A stretch of 64,000 bases of DNA from Cavia porcellus (Eukaryota > Chordata > Mammalia > Rodentia > Caviidae). Below the pieces are notes generated by a model. It did no database searches. It worked only from the letters and a program-made list of their open reading frames with translations, and was not told the DNA's origin. Positions 13,451 through 25,313 of this stretch are shown here, in pieces. The position numbers were made by a program, and so were the translations under genes. How positions within the stretch are numbered: position 1 is the stretch's first letter; each line of letters starts with the position of its first letter. The DNA lies in contig NW_026947514.1 of assembly GCF_034190915.1 (NCBI RefSeq), forward strand, positions 2,563,701 through 2,627,700. Reading direction: 5' to 3'.

Positions 13451-14220
13451 AGTACAGCTAGATACAATGTGTATAAATCTTACAAAGTAACAGTTGTGTG
13501 AGGAGGTAACCTAAAGGGGTTATTCAGTCTAACTTTATTTCGTGTATCTAAGACTGTCCTGGACATGTAGGGGTTCGGGGAGCCTAACCTGGGTAATGCT
13601 GCACTTCAGAGTATTTTCTTTATAATTATTCAATGTACTTTATATGCTTCTGGATGTGAGCTGTGCTTCAAATAAGTAAGTCTAGAGAATCAATGCATGT
13701 GGCAAAAAAACTTAAATCATACATGGAAGGACACACAGCCTTGTGGGTCTGTGGTGCCTGGTGGGAGGGGTGGGCCCAGGTGCTGCAGGCCGGGGCTCCC
13801 GGCGAACAGCGTCAGCGTGCTCAACACGCTTTAGACGACTACCTGCCAGAAAGTCCTGAACTGTCCTGTATCTGCTCGGGTCGGCATCCCATGTGCACAT
13901 GGCATGATGATGCACGCCCTGGTGCCCCTCTGCACAGTGCCTTACAGGGGAGTCTCGGCGCCGGGAAAATTCTCCCAACCCAGATGCGGATCTGAGCGAT
14001 CTCTATTTTTTCCTACTTATATAAAGATCTTCTCTCCTAAAGAAAAGATCTGCAATTATGACCTCATACACAAAATAAGCCTTGTGGCTTGGTGTGTGGG
14101 TGTGAGTCCTCAGGCATTGCCTGAAGGGACAGTGCAGAGTCTGGCTCAGGGAGCAGGCCGTGGCCTTGAGGACGCAACCCCTACATTTCAGAGCCAATTG
14201 AGAAACTGACCCAACGCAGA

Positions 14221-14275
14221 CATGCCAGGCACTGTGCTGGCGCTGATGATAGGGATACATGAAAACGAAATACTT
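14221..14275 (+). mobile_element. L2-like ancient repeat fragment
   Basis: ATGCCAGGCACTGTGCTGGCGCTGATGATAGGGATACATG resembles the conserved 3' region of L2. Confidence 0.5.
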
Positions 14276-14694
14276 CATCTAAAAGAAAACAACTAATAAC
14301 ATGTGAGCCATGAGCAGTGCTGCAGGGCAGAGGCCTGGAAGGCACCACAGGGACAGGGCGGGGTGGGGAGGAGGTGGTCAGCTCTGCCCTCAGGAGACAG
14401 GGAAGAAGGGGTGGGAGACCCCCCTGGGAAGTCAGGGCGTGGTCTCAGTCACCAGGCCAAGCCCTGTTCCCTAGTGGGGGCCCACCTGGCAGGCTGCCGT
14501 CTGCAGTGGCAGGGACCTCTGAGCCCGTGAATCCAAGCTTCAGCACGCAAGAGCACAGTAAACAGCTGATGCTTATGAAGTGACTGACTCACTGCGCTGT
14601 GCCTTGACCCTTAACAAATACAGTCTCACCACCGAGCTAATCTCAAATTACTCTTAGCGTGATGAACCCGGAAATGTATTTACTTATTTGGTTT

Positions 14695-14822
14695 TTAAAG
14701 ATAGGGACTTGATACGTAGTCTGGGTTGGTCTTGAACTCACAAGGTACCCCAGGCTGGCCTCAAACTCTCCATCATCCCATCTCAGTCTCCCCGACGCTG
14801 GGGTGTGCCACCATGCCCGGCA
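14695..14822 (-). mobile_element. B1 SINE
   Basis: Reverse B1 with GGACTTGATACGTAGTCTGG, CCCCAGGCTGGCCTCAAACTC and a GCCACCATGCCCGGC end, including the two overlapping halves typical of rodent B1. Confidence 0.85.
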
Positions 14823-15795
14823 CAGTCAGTCTTCCTTAATTTTAAGCACAAGTACGCTCGTTCATCCATTCTAACATAATATACACATCTTCTAAACAAA
14901 TACCCCTACCATCAGGCTGCATCTTTTATCTTCTCGGTAATCCTTAAAACATGGTTTGACTTACACTTAGCCGTGGTGTGGATCTGACAAGCTAGTTTCC
15001 TTCTGCTGCACACCGTGCCTCTGCCCAGCTTCTGAGCCTCTGCCTTCGATCCTAGCAGGCCATCTGCACTATCTGATCTCAGGGGGCTGAAGTAACCACG
15101 AGGGACAGGAAGTAGCTAGAACTCTCAAGAATGCTGCTGCCACCCCACGTCCATCTACCCGCAGCTGTGGCAGGGGGTGTTCCCTGAGAAATGGTAAGGC
15201 CTTGAGCATCTCTGCTGTCACCGGACCCTGAAACTGTCTCTCCAGGCCTTGTGGATGGGATTCAGGCAAATGAAAGTGTGCCCGCGGAGCCGACTTGGGT
15301 ACACACCTGGCAGAGAGGACTGTCTCACTACACTGCCACTCTTACTTGAAAGGGTGACAGAGATCTTACTTTAAATGGTGGACAGAGGCCACCTGGAGGG
15401 CAGCGCAAACCCCCTGCGCTGCTCCCCCATGAAGCGGAGCTGTTCCTGCTCCAGTGTCTGCGGGGCCTCCCTCTTGGCTTTCGGAGACTACTGCCTGCAT
15501 CCTCATCTCATGACACTGCAGTGCAATCTAACAAAGCAGGTCACTGCATTTAAAAGGGCAGGGGCTGCAGCCAGCTCCCCCAGGAGCCTGCAATGGGTGG
15601 GGAAGGGCAAGGTGGCCTGTGAAGAAGCAAGGGCGGAGGAGATAAACGGAGCCAGGAGAGACTGGTTTCCTGGGAAAAGCTCTTTCCTTAGCGTATGTTT
15701 CAGAAAAAGACTTGAAGTCACATGAAATAAGTACCAGATTCCCACTAAGTATGAACATGGGAGTCACAGAATTATTCTAAGCCTTGGGTCTCTGT

Positions 15796-15878
15796 TTCTT
15801 TTTTTTGGTACCCGGAATTGAACTCAGGACTTGTGCTTGTCAGGCTAGTGTGGTGCTGCTGAGCTGTATCCCCAGCCG
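15796..15878 (-). mobile_element. ID SINE
   Basis: Reverse ID copy after a T run: GGTACCCGGAATTGAACTCA through GCTGAGCTGTATCCCCAGCC. The flanks share a diverged TAAGCCT motif that may be the old duplication. Confidence 0.8.
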
Positions 15879-16016
15879 CTAAGCCTCAGGTTTCTGAGGC
15901 TCTAAAACCTCCTGTGTACTTAGGAACAGGACCCTACTTCCTGGCACAGGCCGACAGGAGGGGGATTCAGTAGACACCTACTTGAACTGAAAGCCTTGTT
16001 CACTTGCTGTAATACT

Positions 16017-16132
16017 TCTGCCTCAGCCTCCTGAGTGCTGGGACTATAGGGGTGTACCGCCATGACCCACCTGGCTTTTTCTTTTTACATTTTATTTAAG
16101 GAGAAACAAACAAACAAACAAACAAACAAACA
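16017..16132. repeat. B1 fragment and (CAAA)n microsatellite
   Basis: Bases 16017-16076 are the reverse head of a B1 (CTGCCTCAGCCTCCTGAGTGCTGGGACTATAGG). Bases 16104-16132 are about seven AAAC units, probably grown from a degenerate SINE tail. Confidence 0.8.
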
Positions 16133-19100
16133 GAAAAAGGGCACAAGTAATACAAAATTTAAAAAATAAACAGTAAGAAATCCCTAGTTAATAGATTACA
16201 TATTCTCATTTTAGAAATAGTTGTTCAAGTTACAAAATTAAAGCATATAAAGTGGACTTTCAAACAGTGACACTGCAAACAGTTCTGCTCAATGATCCAA
16301 CAAAACTCAGTAATATGGTTATGTATCTTATACACTTAAACATATATGCAGTTATAACCTTTAGAGCACTTTCTTTTCTTTTGTACAATGACAATTACAC
16401 ATTTTGGGTTTTATTACTCCCACAGTTCTTATTATTTTTTTTAAGAGAGTAAAACCAAATGCAACATATCAGAACAGAGTCAGTCAAATCAAAAGGATGG
16501 ACATAATAGATAATGTAAAAACAAAATACAAGGTGATCAACAATGGTTACCATACTGCCACTTGCTATCTTAAGAATTGTCTATATCATCAGTTATAATA
16601 AAATTGAACAAAACAGTAAAGAATAAAACCAAAACATTGGAGACATTACAGGACTTTAAAAGAAGATAATAGTCAACCGGAATGGGCGTCATAATGAATC
16701 TTATTGTCTTCACGGTTTTGCCTATACTTTCGAATTTGGTACTATCAAGCTAAGCAGAATAGAGGAAAATCAGTCAAAACAAGATGGTGAGCGCTATACA
16801 GGGTTTCAAATTAAGTTAATACCACCTGGCTTTTTTTAAAACAGGAAAAGATTAGGACAAGTCAAACTCCTATGAACAAAGACATAAATCTAATACCGCA
16901 TTATTTGTCCATGCTATACTACCTCCTTCATAATCCAGTTTAGCATGTGCTGCAGAGTACCAAGTTAGACACTATAATTAGTGCTAATCAGTACATGCTC
17001 AACACCTGTGGAGGCACCGTGTCACTGCATCTTCCACTCATTAAATATTGAGTAATATTGCTGCACCTGGTGGCCACAGCTCCAGCAAGATGAGCGCTCA
17101 TTTATTTACAGAACAAGGACAGACACTTTCTCAAGCAAAGTAACAGCTTTTTACTACATTTGACTAATGAAGGCCTGCCAAAGCAAGACTGCAGAGCTTT
17201 CAACATGTTTACCAGCAGGTAACACTGTGTAAGGTTGTTAAGAGTATACCTTGAAAGTATATTCTGAAAACAGATGTGTATCTTTCCTATTTTTTTATTC
17301 TGTGTTGCCTGTTCTAATCTTCCTTTCTCGGTGCCTCACTGCAGACCAGGCATACATGGTTCCTTCTGCACCCAAACTTGTAATCCTAGCCTCCTTCTGC
17401 ACACAGGAAGGCTGGACCAGGGGAGCAGGCAGGGCCTGCCAGGTCGGCCTCCAGGGCCTGTGTGGGATCTGCAGAACCTCCTTCAGGCTCCCACCCAGAG
17501 CTCGGCCTTGGCAGGGTGGTCTGGGAATCAGCGAGCAACACTGGCACCATGAAATCAGGGATGGGCATGTGGTGTGCCCCCTCTGGGGGACCTGAGTCAG
17601 AGAAACTGGCACTAGAATGCTCTGGCCCCTCCTGCAAGCACCCTCCCCACCCCTGGACACAAATAAGCCCTTGCTATGGCTGGGCTAAGGCCTGAGGGTG
17701 TCCCGAGGGCTGTGTGCATTGCAGATGAGTCCTCAGAGTGAGGAATAAGATGGTGGAGAAATCTGTCCGTCCACGTGGTATTTACACTGGGAGCCTGTGG
17801 AGGTATGAAGGATAAGATACTGTCATCAGGATGGGAACCCAAGCTTGAGGAGAGATGAGACACAGACATGCACACCACTGTCCCTGCCGTGTGATGGTCT
17901 GCAAGGCTGTGGCAGCAAAAAGACCACCACCGGAGCCCCAAAACTGGAGTGAAATAAATCACAAGTTCCTCAGCATCAAGTACTACAGTATTACAGTAAA
18001 GAAGCTCACTAAGAACAAGCGGCACCATTAACCCACATCGGTTCCAGGCTCTATCCTGACTGGCCGTCAAGGAGTCACTGACACTGTTGTCCTTTGGGCT
18101 TGGCATGACCCCAAGCCCTACGTGCTTGGAGGCAGTGATGGCGCAGTGTAGCCCTTATCCGCTGTCTGCTGGGAGATGTGGGACAGTGTCCCTGAGGGCT
18201 TTCTGTCTTGTCCATGACATGCAGAGCTGCCCTTGTGTGATTAGGCTGTCTGGAGAGGGACATGGACAAGAGGGGCCGTGCATCCTGCACTCTACCCCCC
18301 TGACCTCTGGGGGTCCCCAGCTCTTAGCTCAGGGTCCAGAAATAGCAGGAACTGTGTATGGCAGGCATGTTCTCTACCCTAACAATGGCAGCTCCTCCAC
18401 TTGTGCTCAGGTCCACCTACCCACGGCCTACCTCCGCTGAGTGGCTGGGCCTCTCCAGGGGATAGGCGGTCCTCACGTAGGGTACCTCCAGGCTGGGTGG
18501 AGAGGGCCCGACGGTGGGCAGGGTTCACTTTTCTATGGGGAAGACTATGTCCGAGACCTGACTAGGGGGGTTTCTTTAGTCATTAAAAGGGTTAGGGTTA
18601 GGTGTGTGCTCAAAGACACTTAGCTGACCCCTCCCACCCTGGCCTTGTGCACCTGGGGCCACACTCAGCTCTGAGCCTCTGTCCACGCTTATACGTGGAA
18701 ACTGAGAGTGTGTTTGGCACCACAGGCCAGGCGCTTCTGCGTAACTCCTACTGCCTTAACCCAGCAGGCTGGGGCCTCGAGACGCCTGCCGTGTAATGAG
18801 TTGTCCCTGCCCCTTCCCTAGGGTACACTCTCCGGTCAGCAGGCAAAACAGCGGGGGTGGTCCCAGCAGGAGTAGGGAGAGATGTCTGGCAGGGGAGCTG
18901 TAGCTTCAGCATCACTGAGCAAGGACAGTGGGCCTGGATGGCTGGGCAGCAGGTTAGGGGCCTTCTGCTTGGGCCAGCACCTTGCAGGGCCTTGTGGCAG
19001 GCACTTCCCTCCTGCCTCCCAGATCACAGGCAGTTGGCCTTTGCTCAAGGAACCAGGCAGTCTTGCTGCAAACGACACCGTTCGCCACAGGCTGACTCTT

Positions 19101-19389
19101 CCCAAGCCCAGTGCAGACGAAGACTGGAGCTTGTCCAGAGCTGGAGCCCTCAGCCTTCTGGCCACGGGCAGCTGGTTGGCGGAGGTGCTGCCCCAGGAAT
19201 CTTACATCTGGTCCTCCACAGTGCCTGTTCTGCACACGGTGCTTCCCAACACTTCCCCTCACAGTCCGGGTGGCACAGTACAAGTAAATGGCTCACAGCA
19301 CTCGGAGGCCACCAGGCTGCCGCTCCTGCACTTCCCACCCTGGGTCCCCTCAGACAGGAGGCAGCTGCGTCACGGTGCTCAGGACTTGT

Positions 19390-19590
19390 GTGGAAGGCGG
19401 AGTACCTGGGCGGGAATCCCAGCTCCAGCTCTTAGGAACGTCATGGACTTTGGACAGAAAACATCTCTTTTGGCCTCAGTTTCCTCAACTGGAAGACGAG
19501 ACTACTTGTGCGTGGCGGCTGGTTGTCATGAATTGAGATGTAACTGCTTAAAGCAGCCCCTGACGTAGAGTGTGCCTTAGGGAAACAGTG
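19390..19590 (+). mobile_element. MIR-like SINE
   Basis: Contains the MIR core: GGCCTCAGTTTCCTCAACTGGAAGACGAG preceded by GGGAATCCCAGCTCCAGCTC, and followed by a low-identity 3' part with GTTGTCATGAATTGAGATGTAA. Confidence 0.75.
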
Positions 19591-19754
19591 GTTGTTTTTA
19601 TTTCCTGTTATTTCATATACCAATAACTTACTAGCTTCTCTAGCCCTTCAAAGACGTAGGGAGGCGACATTTCATCTGCTCCAGGTATTTCCAAGAAGGC
19701 CACCAACACACTACGATCAGCAACTGAGCCTGTACCTAACAAAAAGCTGCCTCT

Positions 19755-19835
19755 CGGTCGGCCAGCCTCAGCTATACAGTGAGCCTAAGAGCAGCCTAAA
19801 CTATGCAGAGATTCTGCCTCAAAAAACAAAGGCAA
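19755..19835 (+). mobile_element. B1 3' fragment
   Basis: GGCCAGCCTCAGCTATACAGTGAGCC and AACTATGCAGAGATTCTGCCTC, then an A-rich tail; only the right part of the element remains. Confidence 0.6.
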
Positions 19836-20989
19836 ACAAACACACAAATCAACAGAGTAACTTAGGGAAAGGAGAACCCAGGCCATGCGCCTACACGTGT
19901 GGCGGGCCATGTCAGAGGCCCAGAGACCACGTCGGGGCTGAAGGCGAGCGCAGAGGAGGACCTGCTGCTGGGCTCCGAGTGCCCCTCCTGGGGGCCTGCC
20001 GCAGGGGCCAGGCGTCCACTGCCTGGGCTTCTAATACTATTTCTCCTGCCTTACTGTGAGAAAATAGAGCTTTGCCTATTTCAACTTTTTAGGAATTACA
20101 GTTTTCTGTAAATTATTACAAATTAAAATTTAGAAGTTGCACCCCTGAGCACATGCTTCCCAGCCACAGGACAGAAAGTCAGTCTACCGTTCACAGAGAT
20201 AATCTTCAGGGTGCGGCAGGGTGGGGCGGGCGTTGCTTTCTCCTCCACTGTGGCACCAACTGGGCCTCCTGCTGAAGCCGCTGCTGCAGTTCTGAGGACG
20301 ATCAGATCAGTCGGTGTCGCCCATGGATGGGGTACTTCAGCCTGCTGGCGCAATCCCGTCTCACAGAGATTGCTTTGCTTTCAGATCAACATGGCCAACT
20401 TTTGGGCCATGACCCCTGCTTTTTTTTGAGTATCTGCCTGACTTATCTATACTCTCTGTTTTTTATTAATCCACCTTTTCATATTATGTATTTCATTTCA
20501 GAATATAAAGCTAAAGTTAAAAGAACCACATTTAGTTTATTACAAAATAAACTATATGCAGGTAAAAATAATTTTAAAATTTACACCTAATTGAGAAAAG
20601 TTAGCATTTCCCAAAAATCCACCATGCTGGGACTTGGGGAACCAACCAAGAAGTCAACCAGCCAGCCTTCCTGGTAAGCAGCAAAAGCCGCACGTGCGCC
20701 AGAGAGAGAAAAGCCAGCAGAGAGAAAAGCCAGCACCTCCCGTCAGCCTCCTGGCTGTGGGCTGAGAATCAACCCCTCTCCCCCGGCATCTGGATGGTTC
20801 CCAGGTCACCCTGATTGATAGTAACTAAGGTGCATCTAGTGACTGACCGCGTGTATTGTTGGGTTGGCTATGCTGACCTCAGCCAGTGGTCTCAGCGTCT
20901 CTCGGGAGGATGGCAGTATACAATACAGCAAACATGGGGGTTTCCTTCCATCTTGTCTTTGAAGGTCAATATTGTTCTGTTTTGCCTTG

Positions 20990-21235
20990 TTCTAATTAAG
21001 TGTTCTGCTCTATTCACTATTCTGTTTCGCTTGGTTTCATAGTGTTTGCTGTTTGGTTTGATTTTGCTACGCCTGATGGAATGGACAGCTACTGTGAAGA
21101 CAAGAAGAAATACTACGGCAGCTATCACTGTTTTCCCGGTATCCTGCTCTGAAGTTCTGTTCTAATTGTGCTGCACTGTCTTGACTGGCTTTGTTCTGTC
21201 TTGTTTTGTGGTATTTTACTATCTTTAAAATAAAA
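20990..21235. other. T-rich, quasi-repetitive stretch of unknown origin
   Basis: Many near-copies of TTCTGTTTTGCCTTGTTCT-like words occur (TTTGTTCTGTCTTGTTTTG, TTCTGTTTCGCTTGGTTTC), ending in an A-rich AAAATAAAAAAAAAG. The adjoining 20700-20735 has a direct duplication of AGAGAGAAAAGCCAGC. It could be the U5/R side of an LTR or a decayed low-complexity tract; I do not recognise it. Confidence 0.35.
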
Positions 21236-21364
21236 AAAAAGAAAATTACACTAATAATCCTAAAGTTCTGTAATTCTAGAAAAATGCACATAGCACCAAG
21301 ACATTTAAAGTGCTGTATTTAAAGACATTTAATCTAAACAGCATTGTGCACAACTATTTTCAGA

Positions 21365-21530
21365 GGCCAGGTGTGGTAGAGCACACCTGTAATTCCAGCA
21401 CTTGGAAGGCTGAGGCAGAGGAGTTGCTGCCAAGTTCAAGGCCAGCCTGGGTTACATTCAGCCTGGTTCAGGACCAGCATGAACTACATAGTGAGACCCT
21501 ATCTCAAAAACCAAGACAAAAAAATAAAAA
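21365..21530 (+). mobile_element. B1 SINE
   Basis: Forward element: GCCAGGTGTGGTAGAGCACACC, GGAAGGCTGAGGCAGAGGAG, GGCCAGCCTGGGTTACATTC, then a second related half GAACTACATAGTGAGACCCT and an A-rich tail. Confidence 0.9.
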
Positions 21531-24500
21531 GGAATTATTTACAGAGTCCCTGGAATGAAACACACATTTCTAAAATAGCAGAATAACTCGATTTTTAACA
21601 ATGACTGAGTATACCACAGAAACTATCTGCAGCTGCGTACAGGTGCTCACTACTGGACAGGCTGGAGCGGGCAGCCTGGGTTCCTGCTCCTGCCTGGGTG
21701 CTGCCGGCCCTGGCTTCTTGCTCCACTTCCCTATGGTGGCTCAGCTGGAGGCTGGGGCACTTCCACTTCCCTGGCACTCAATCTACAGCCCGGTGAAGCC
21801 CTGCTCAGCTTTACAGATGAAAGTTCATCAAGCATTTCAAAGTCTACATTTCTTATTATGTGCTAAACATTCTTGACACTTTTCTAGGTCCATGAATCCT
21901 CATAATATTATTTTCTTCATTACACACCTGAGGACAGGGATCCATGGATGATGAGGTGACCTGGCTCAGATGGGACAGAATGGTGCCTATGCCCAGGGAG
22001 GGTGGCTTCGGAGCCTCTCAGAGACCCTATGGTAGCTGCTGGCCTCTCTACTGCCCCATGAGCTGGCTGGGCGCCCTTCCTAGGTGCTGGCCAGGCATGA
22101 AAGCTGTGTCTTCCAGGAGCCTTTAGGGCTTCACAAAAAATGACCTCTGACACCTTGGGAAACATCTACCTCAAGGCCAGTGGTTTCCCACACAGTCTGG
22201 TGTGGACACGGGCCAACCTCTCCACCAGCCCGAGGCCCAGGTGGGAAGAAAGCAGGTCCCCGAGAGTGGCACCCGTCTGGGAGTAGCCTGTCCTGCAGCT
22301 CTACCTTACTAACAGGGCCACCAAACAACACACAGATGAACAGCTCTCCCTCTGCTCTCTATCGTACTCAGCCAACGGTGAGCTATGTCCCCCTCGAGGA
22401 GTCACCTGCGGGCCAGTTCCTTGGTGGAACACCCGGCCAGCTCCTGGCCATGTCTGCACCTCAGGCATCCCTCACCCCAGCTCACTGACCCCTGCCCCTG
22501 TGAGTCTCCAGTCTCCCTCCCTCACTGTCCCATCTGCGTGACCCACGCTTCCCCAGTCAGGAACAGCTGCCTGTCCAGCCTCCAGTGCTGGGTGGTCAGG
22601 CAGCCAGCAGGGCTAGTATCAGAGCCCCTAAGCTCCCCAGTACCAGGTCACACTCCTACTGAGGACACAAACTAAACACAGTCCCCAAAGGCTACTTCTC
22701 CAGGCACCTGGCAGGAAAGGGTCCTCAGGCACCTCGATGGCCCCGAAGCCCTATCATCCCAGCCCACAATGCCCGGCACTACGGGTGAGCCCACGAACCT
22801 GGGGACAAGATATCTTGGGACAGGTCTCTTGGAGTGGGGGACTCGGGCTTCCCAGCACTCACACTCACTTCTCCACCCTAGTCTGCTCCCAATACAACTA
22901 AATTAGTGTCTGACAGACCAGCCCTCAGCACAGACACCCCAGCAACCAGCAGCCCTGGGGCGTGAAGCGCACACGTGGGGCAGCATAATGCTGAGAGACT
23001 CAGCACCAGGACTGTGACAGCCTCTGAGCCCTCGCATGCCACACAGTCTGGGAGCAGATTTTCTCCAGAGCTTTTCTGTCGGAGCAGCTGCTCACACGAG
23101 GCAAGCACGCTGGTGGCTGGTGGGAACTCTGTGGCATGGGTACACGCTGTCCCCAGGGGGTGTTCCGAGTCACTCTTTCCCTCCAGGTATGAGAGCCCAC
23201 TTCTGCCACACACTGATTCTAGCAACGGTGCCACACGAGGCTTCATGCAGGCAGGGGCGCCACCCAGCAGCCTGCTGTGACTCTCAGGAGACTCGAAGCC
23301 CTGCCCGGGCTGTACTTGGGCAAGCAGAGGTCAAACCACTTAAAATGCCTGACTCAATGGAGATGGCAGGGAAGCAAAGTGCTTGGCTGTGTGAGACTCT
23401 GGCATTTGGGACAATGTATTTAAACTCTGTGGTCCCCAATCCTCTCACAACCCCTGAGAGAAGACCGTTCTGGGACACTCATTTGACCTGGCCACCACAT
23501 GGGTGACGGAATCTAAAGACAGGCGCCCCAGCCCCTCTGCACTGCATCCTCTCAGAAGGAGCCCGAGTGAGGCATCTTCTGGGCCAAGCTGAGCATGGGC
23601 CCTCAGGAACTACCAAGTGCCACAGACGAAATCAGAGCACGGTTTACCAGGCTGGCAGCTTCTGGAGAAGCACCCACCACTCAGCTGACTCCAGCACCGC
23701 GGGAGTTCTACAGCCCTTTCACAGGCCTGGCAAACCTTAGAGTCAGGAATCTTAGCACGGGGCCCTGCCTTGTGAAAGCCTGGGATTGGGTCAGAGGCAC
23801 TGCCCAGAACCCTCTCACCAGGAAGCCTGAGAAGCTGCACTTCCTCACATACTTCATGGAAACGCAGCATGGGAGTTACCAGCAGCGCCTGGCACCTGGC
23901 ACCCCAAGTCAGCCACAGGGACAGACCCAGGCTGCCGCCTGGACCCCGCTCCCAAGCAGCCTCCATGAGATAAAATAACATCAGCTGAAGGCCACGGTCA
24001 GGCCAAACCAAAGATGTCCTCCTGAACACGGGCAGAGCAGGCAGTCCGGTCACTGCCAGTGCCAACACAGCTGAGTTAATGTGTGCTGGGCCCTGGCCCA
24101 AGAGCGCACATGTCGGTTTCAAGGAACACCCAGCTCCTGTGTGGGAAGCAGAGCTACCGTTCCCACGCTGCAGGTCAGGTGACTTGCTCCATGCCACATA
24201 CCTGGTAAGGTGCAAGGTGACAGGAGGCTGAGACAGGCCATGCCCAGTGCAGGCTGGGTGCAGGAGAGGACAGGTGAGGTGGGAGGGGAGCCAGGAAGCC
24301 GGGCCCAGCTGTGCAGCTCAGGCTGACCTGGGGGCCCCTGACGAGGGGGGTTTCCGCTGTTGTTGCCCTAACCATGTTTTCCCCTTCCCCGCAAGGTACG
24401 GAGTCTCTGCAGCTTGGGGCTGACGGGAAGAACCTTTTTGTGTGGTCACACCACTATCCTCTTGGGGTTTTTCTTCCAGTGGACACACTCTTTCCTATGC

Positions 24501-24939
24501 CGTGTCCTAAGCAGCAGAAATCATTTGACTTGCTAATTATATAATTTCACATTTGCCAATATGTAATTATATAATTACTAAAAATGAAATAATGTTTAAC
24601 TCTGAATCACTTTAAATCCCCTCTTATGCCACCAGTGGTGTTGTGTGCTGACCACACTTGGAGGAATCCTGGGCTACCCATGGGGCAGAGCAAAGGACAA
24701 AATAAGAAGGCCTCTGTCTTGCCTCATTCCCAGGCATCTGTCAGTGCTCACTACCAGCAAGGGCAGAGTCTGAAGTCTCTACCTCTTACCCTGAGTGAGG
24801 ACAAGGAAGTCACTTTAACCTCTCGGGCTATGCTCTCTTCTCCCTGCACAGACAGACACACCAACTGCTTCCTCTCAGCCTTTGCTGAGATCTGCCAGTC
24901 TCTGGTTTTGCCTTGAAGTCTACATAAGACTGCTGCTCA

Positions 24940-25026
24940 GGCCTGGGGATTTAGCTCAGCGGCACAAGTGCTTGCCCGGCAAGTGCAAGGTCGTAAGTTC
25001 AATCCCTGGTACCAAAAAAAAAAAAA
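24940..25026 (+). mobile_element. ID SINE with 14-bp target-site duplication
   Basis: Forward copy: GCCTGGGGATTTAGCTCAGC through TTCAATCCCTGGTACC and an A run. The duplication AAGACTGCTGCTCA lies at 24926-24939 and 25027-25040 without a mismatch, so the insertion boundaries are secure. Confidence 0.95.
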
Positions 25027-25236
25027 AAGACTGCTGCTCAAAGAACAGATTAAACTGGGCAGTGCACACAGCACCACCTGACGGGTGTGCATCTCACAAA
25101 CCAGATGGGAACACTGCCTCTGCGATGGGTACAGCACCACCAACCATTTGAACGATCACATGCCCCATTGCCCCACTAGTGGTATATAATTTTTTTCCCT
25201 GAAACTGTTGAATAAACTTCATTCAAAAGTTGGATT

Positions 25237-25313
25237 GGGGGCTGGGATTGTTGCTCAGTGGTTAAGTGCTTGCTTGTGTGAGGCTCTGGCTTTGACCTCC
25301 AGAAAAAAAAAAA
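25237..25313 (+). mobile_element. Diverged ID SINE
   Basis: GGGGCTGGGATTGTTGCTCAGTGG, CTTGCTTGTGTGAGGC, then a CCAGAAAAAAAAAAA end. Confidence 0.75.

Noticed and set aside
18588..18601. Telomere-like GGGTTAGGGTTAGG
   Set aside because: Only about two units, far too short for an interstitial telomeric tract.
18882..19568. Longest open frame in the window (228 codons, plus strand), overlapped by others on both strands
   Set aside because: It lies in GC-rich intron, ends within a MIR element, has no recognisable domain or codon pattern, and competing frames of similar length overlap it. Chance is the simplest reading.
20370..20395. Plus-strand acceptor-like TTTGCTTTCAG before ATCAACATGGCC
   Set aside because: No matching donor, no recognisable coding sequence, and the host gene is on the other strand.
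23610..24215. 201-codon open frame on the minus strand
   Set aside because: GC-rich intronic sequence with overlapping plus-strand frames; no family motif, no splice or polyadenylation context.
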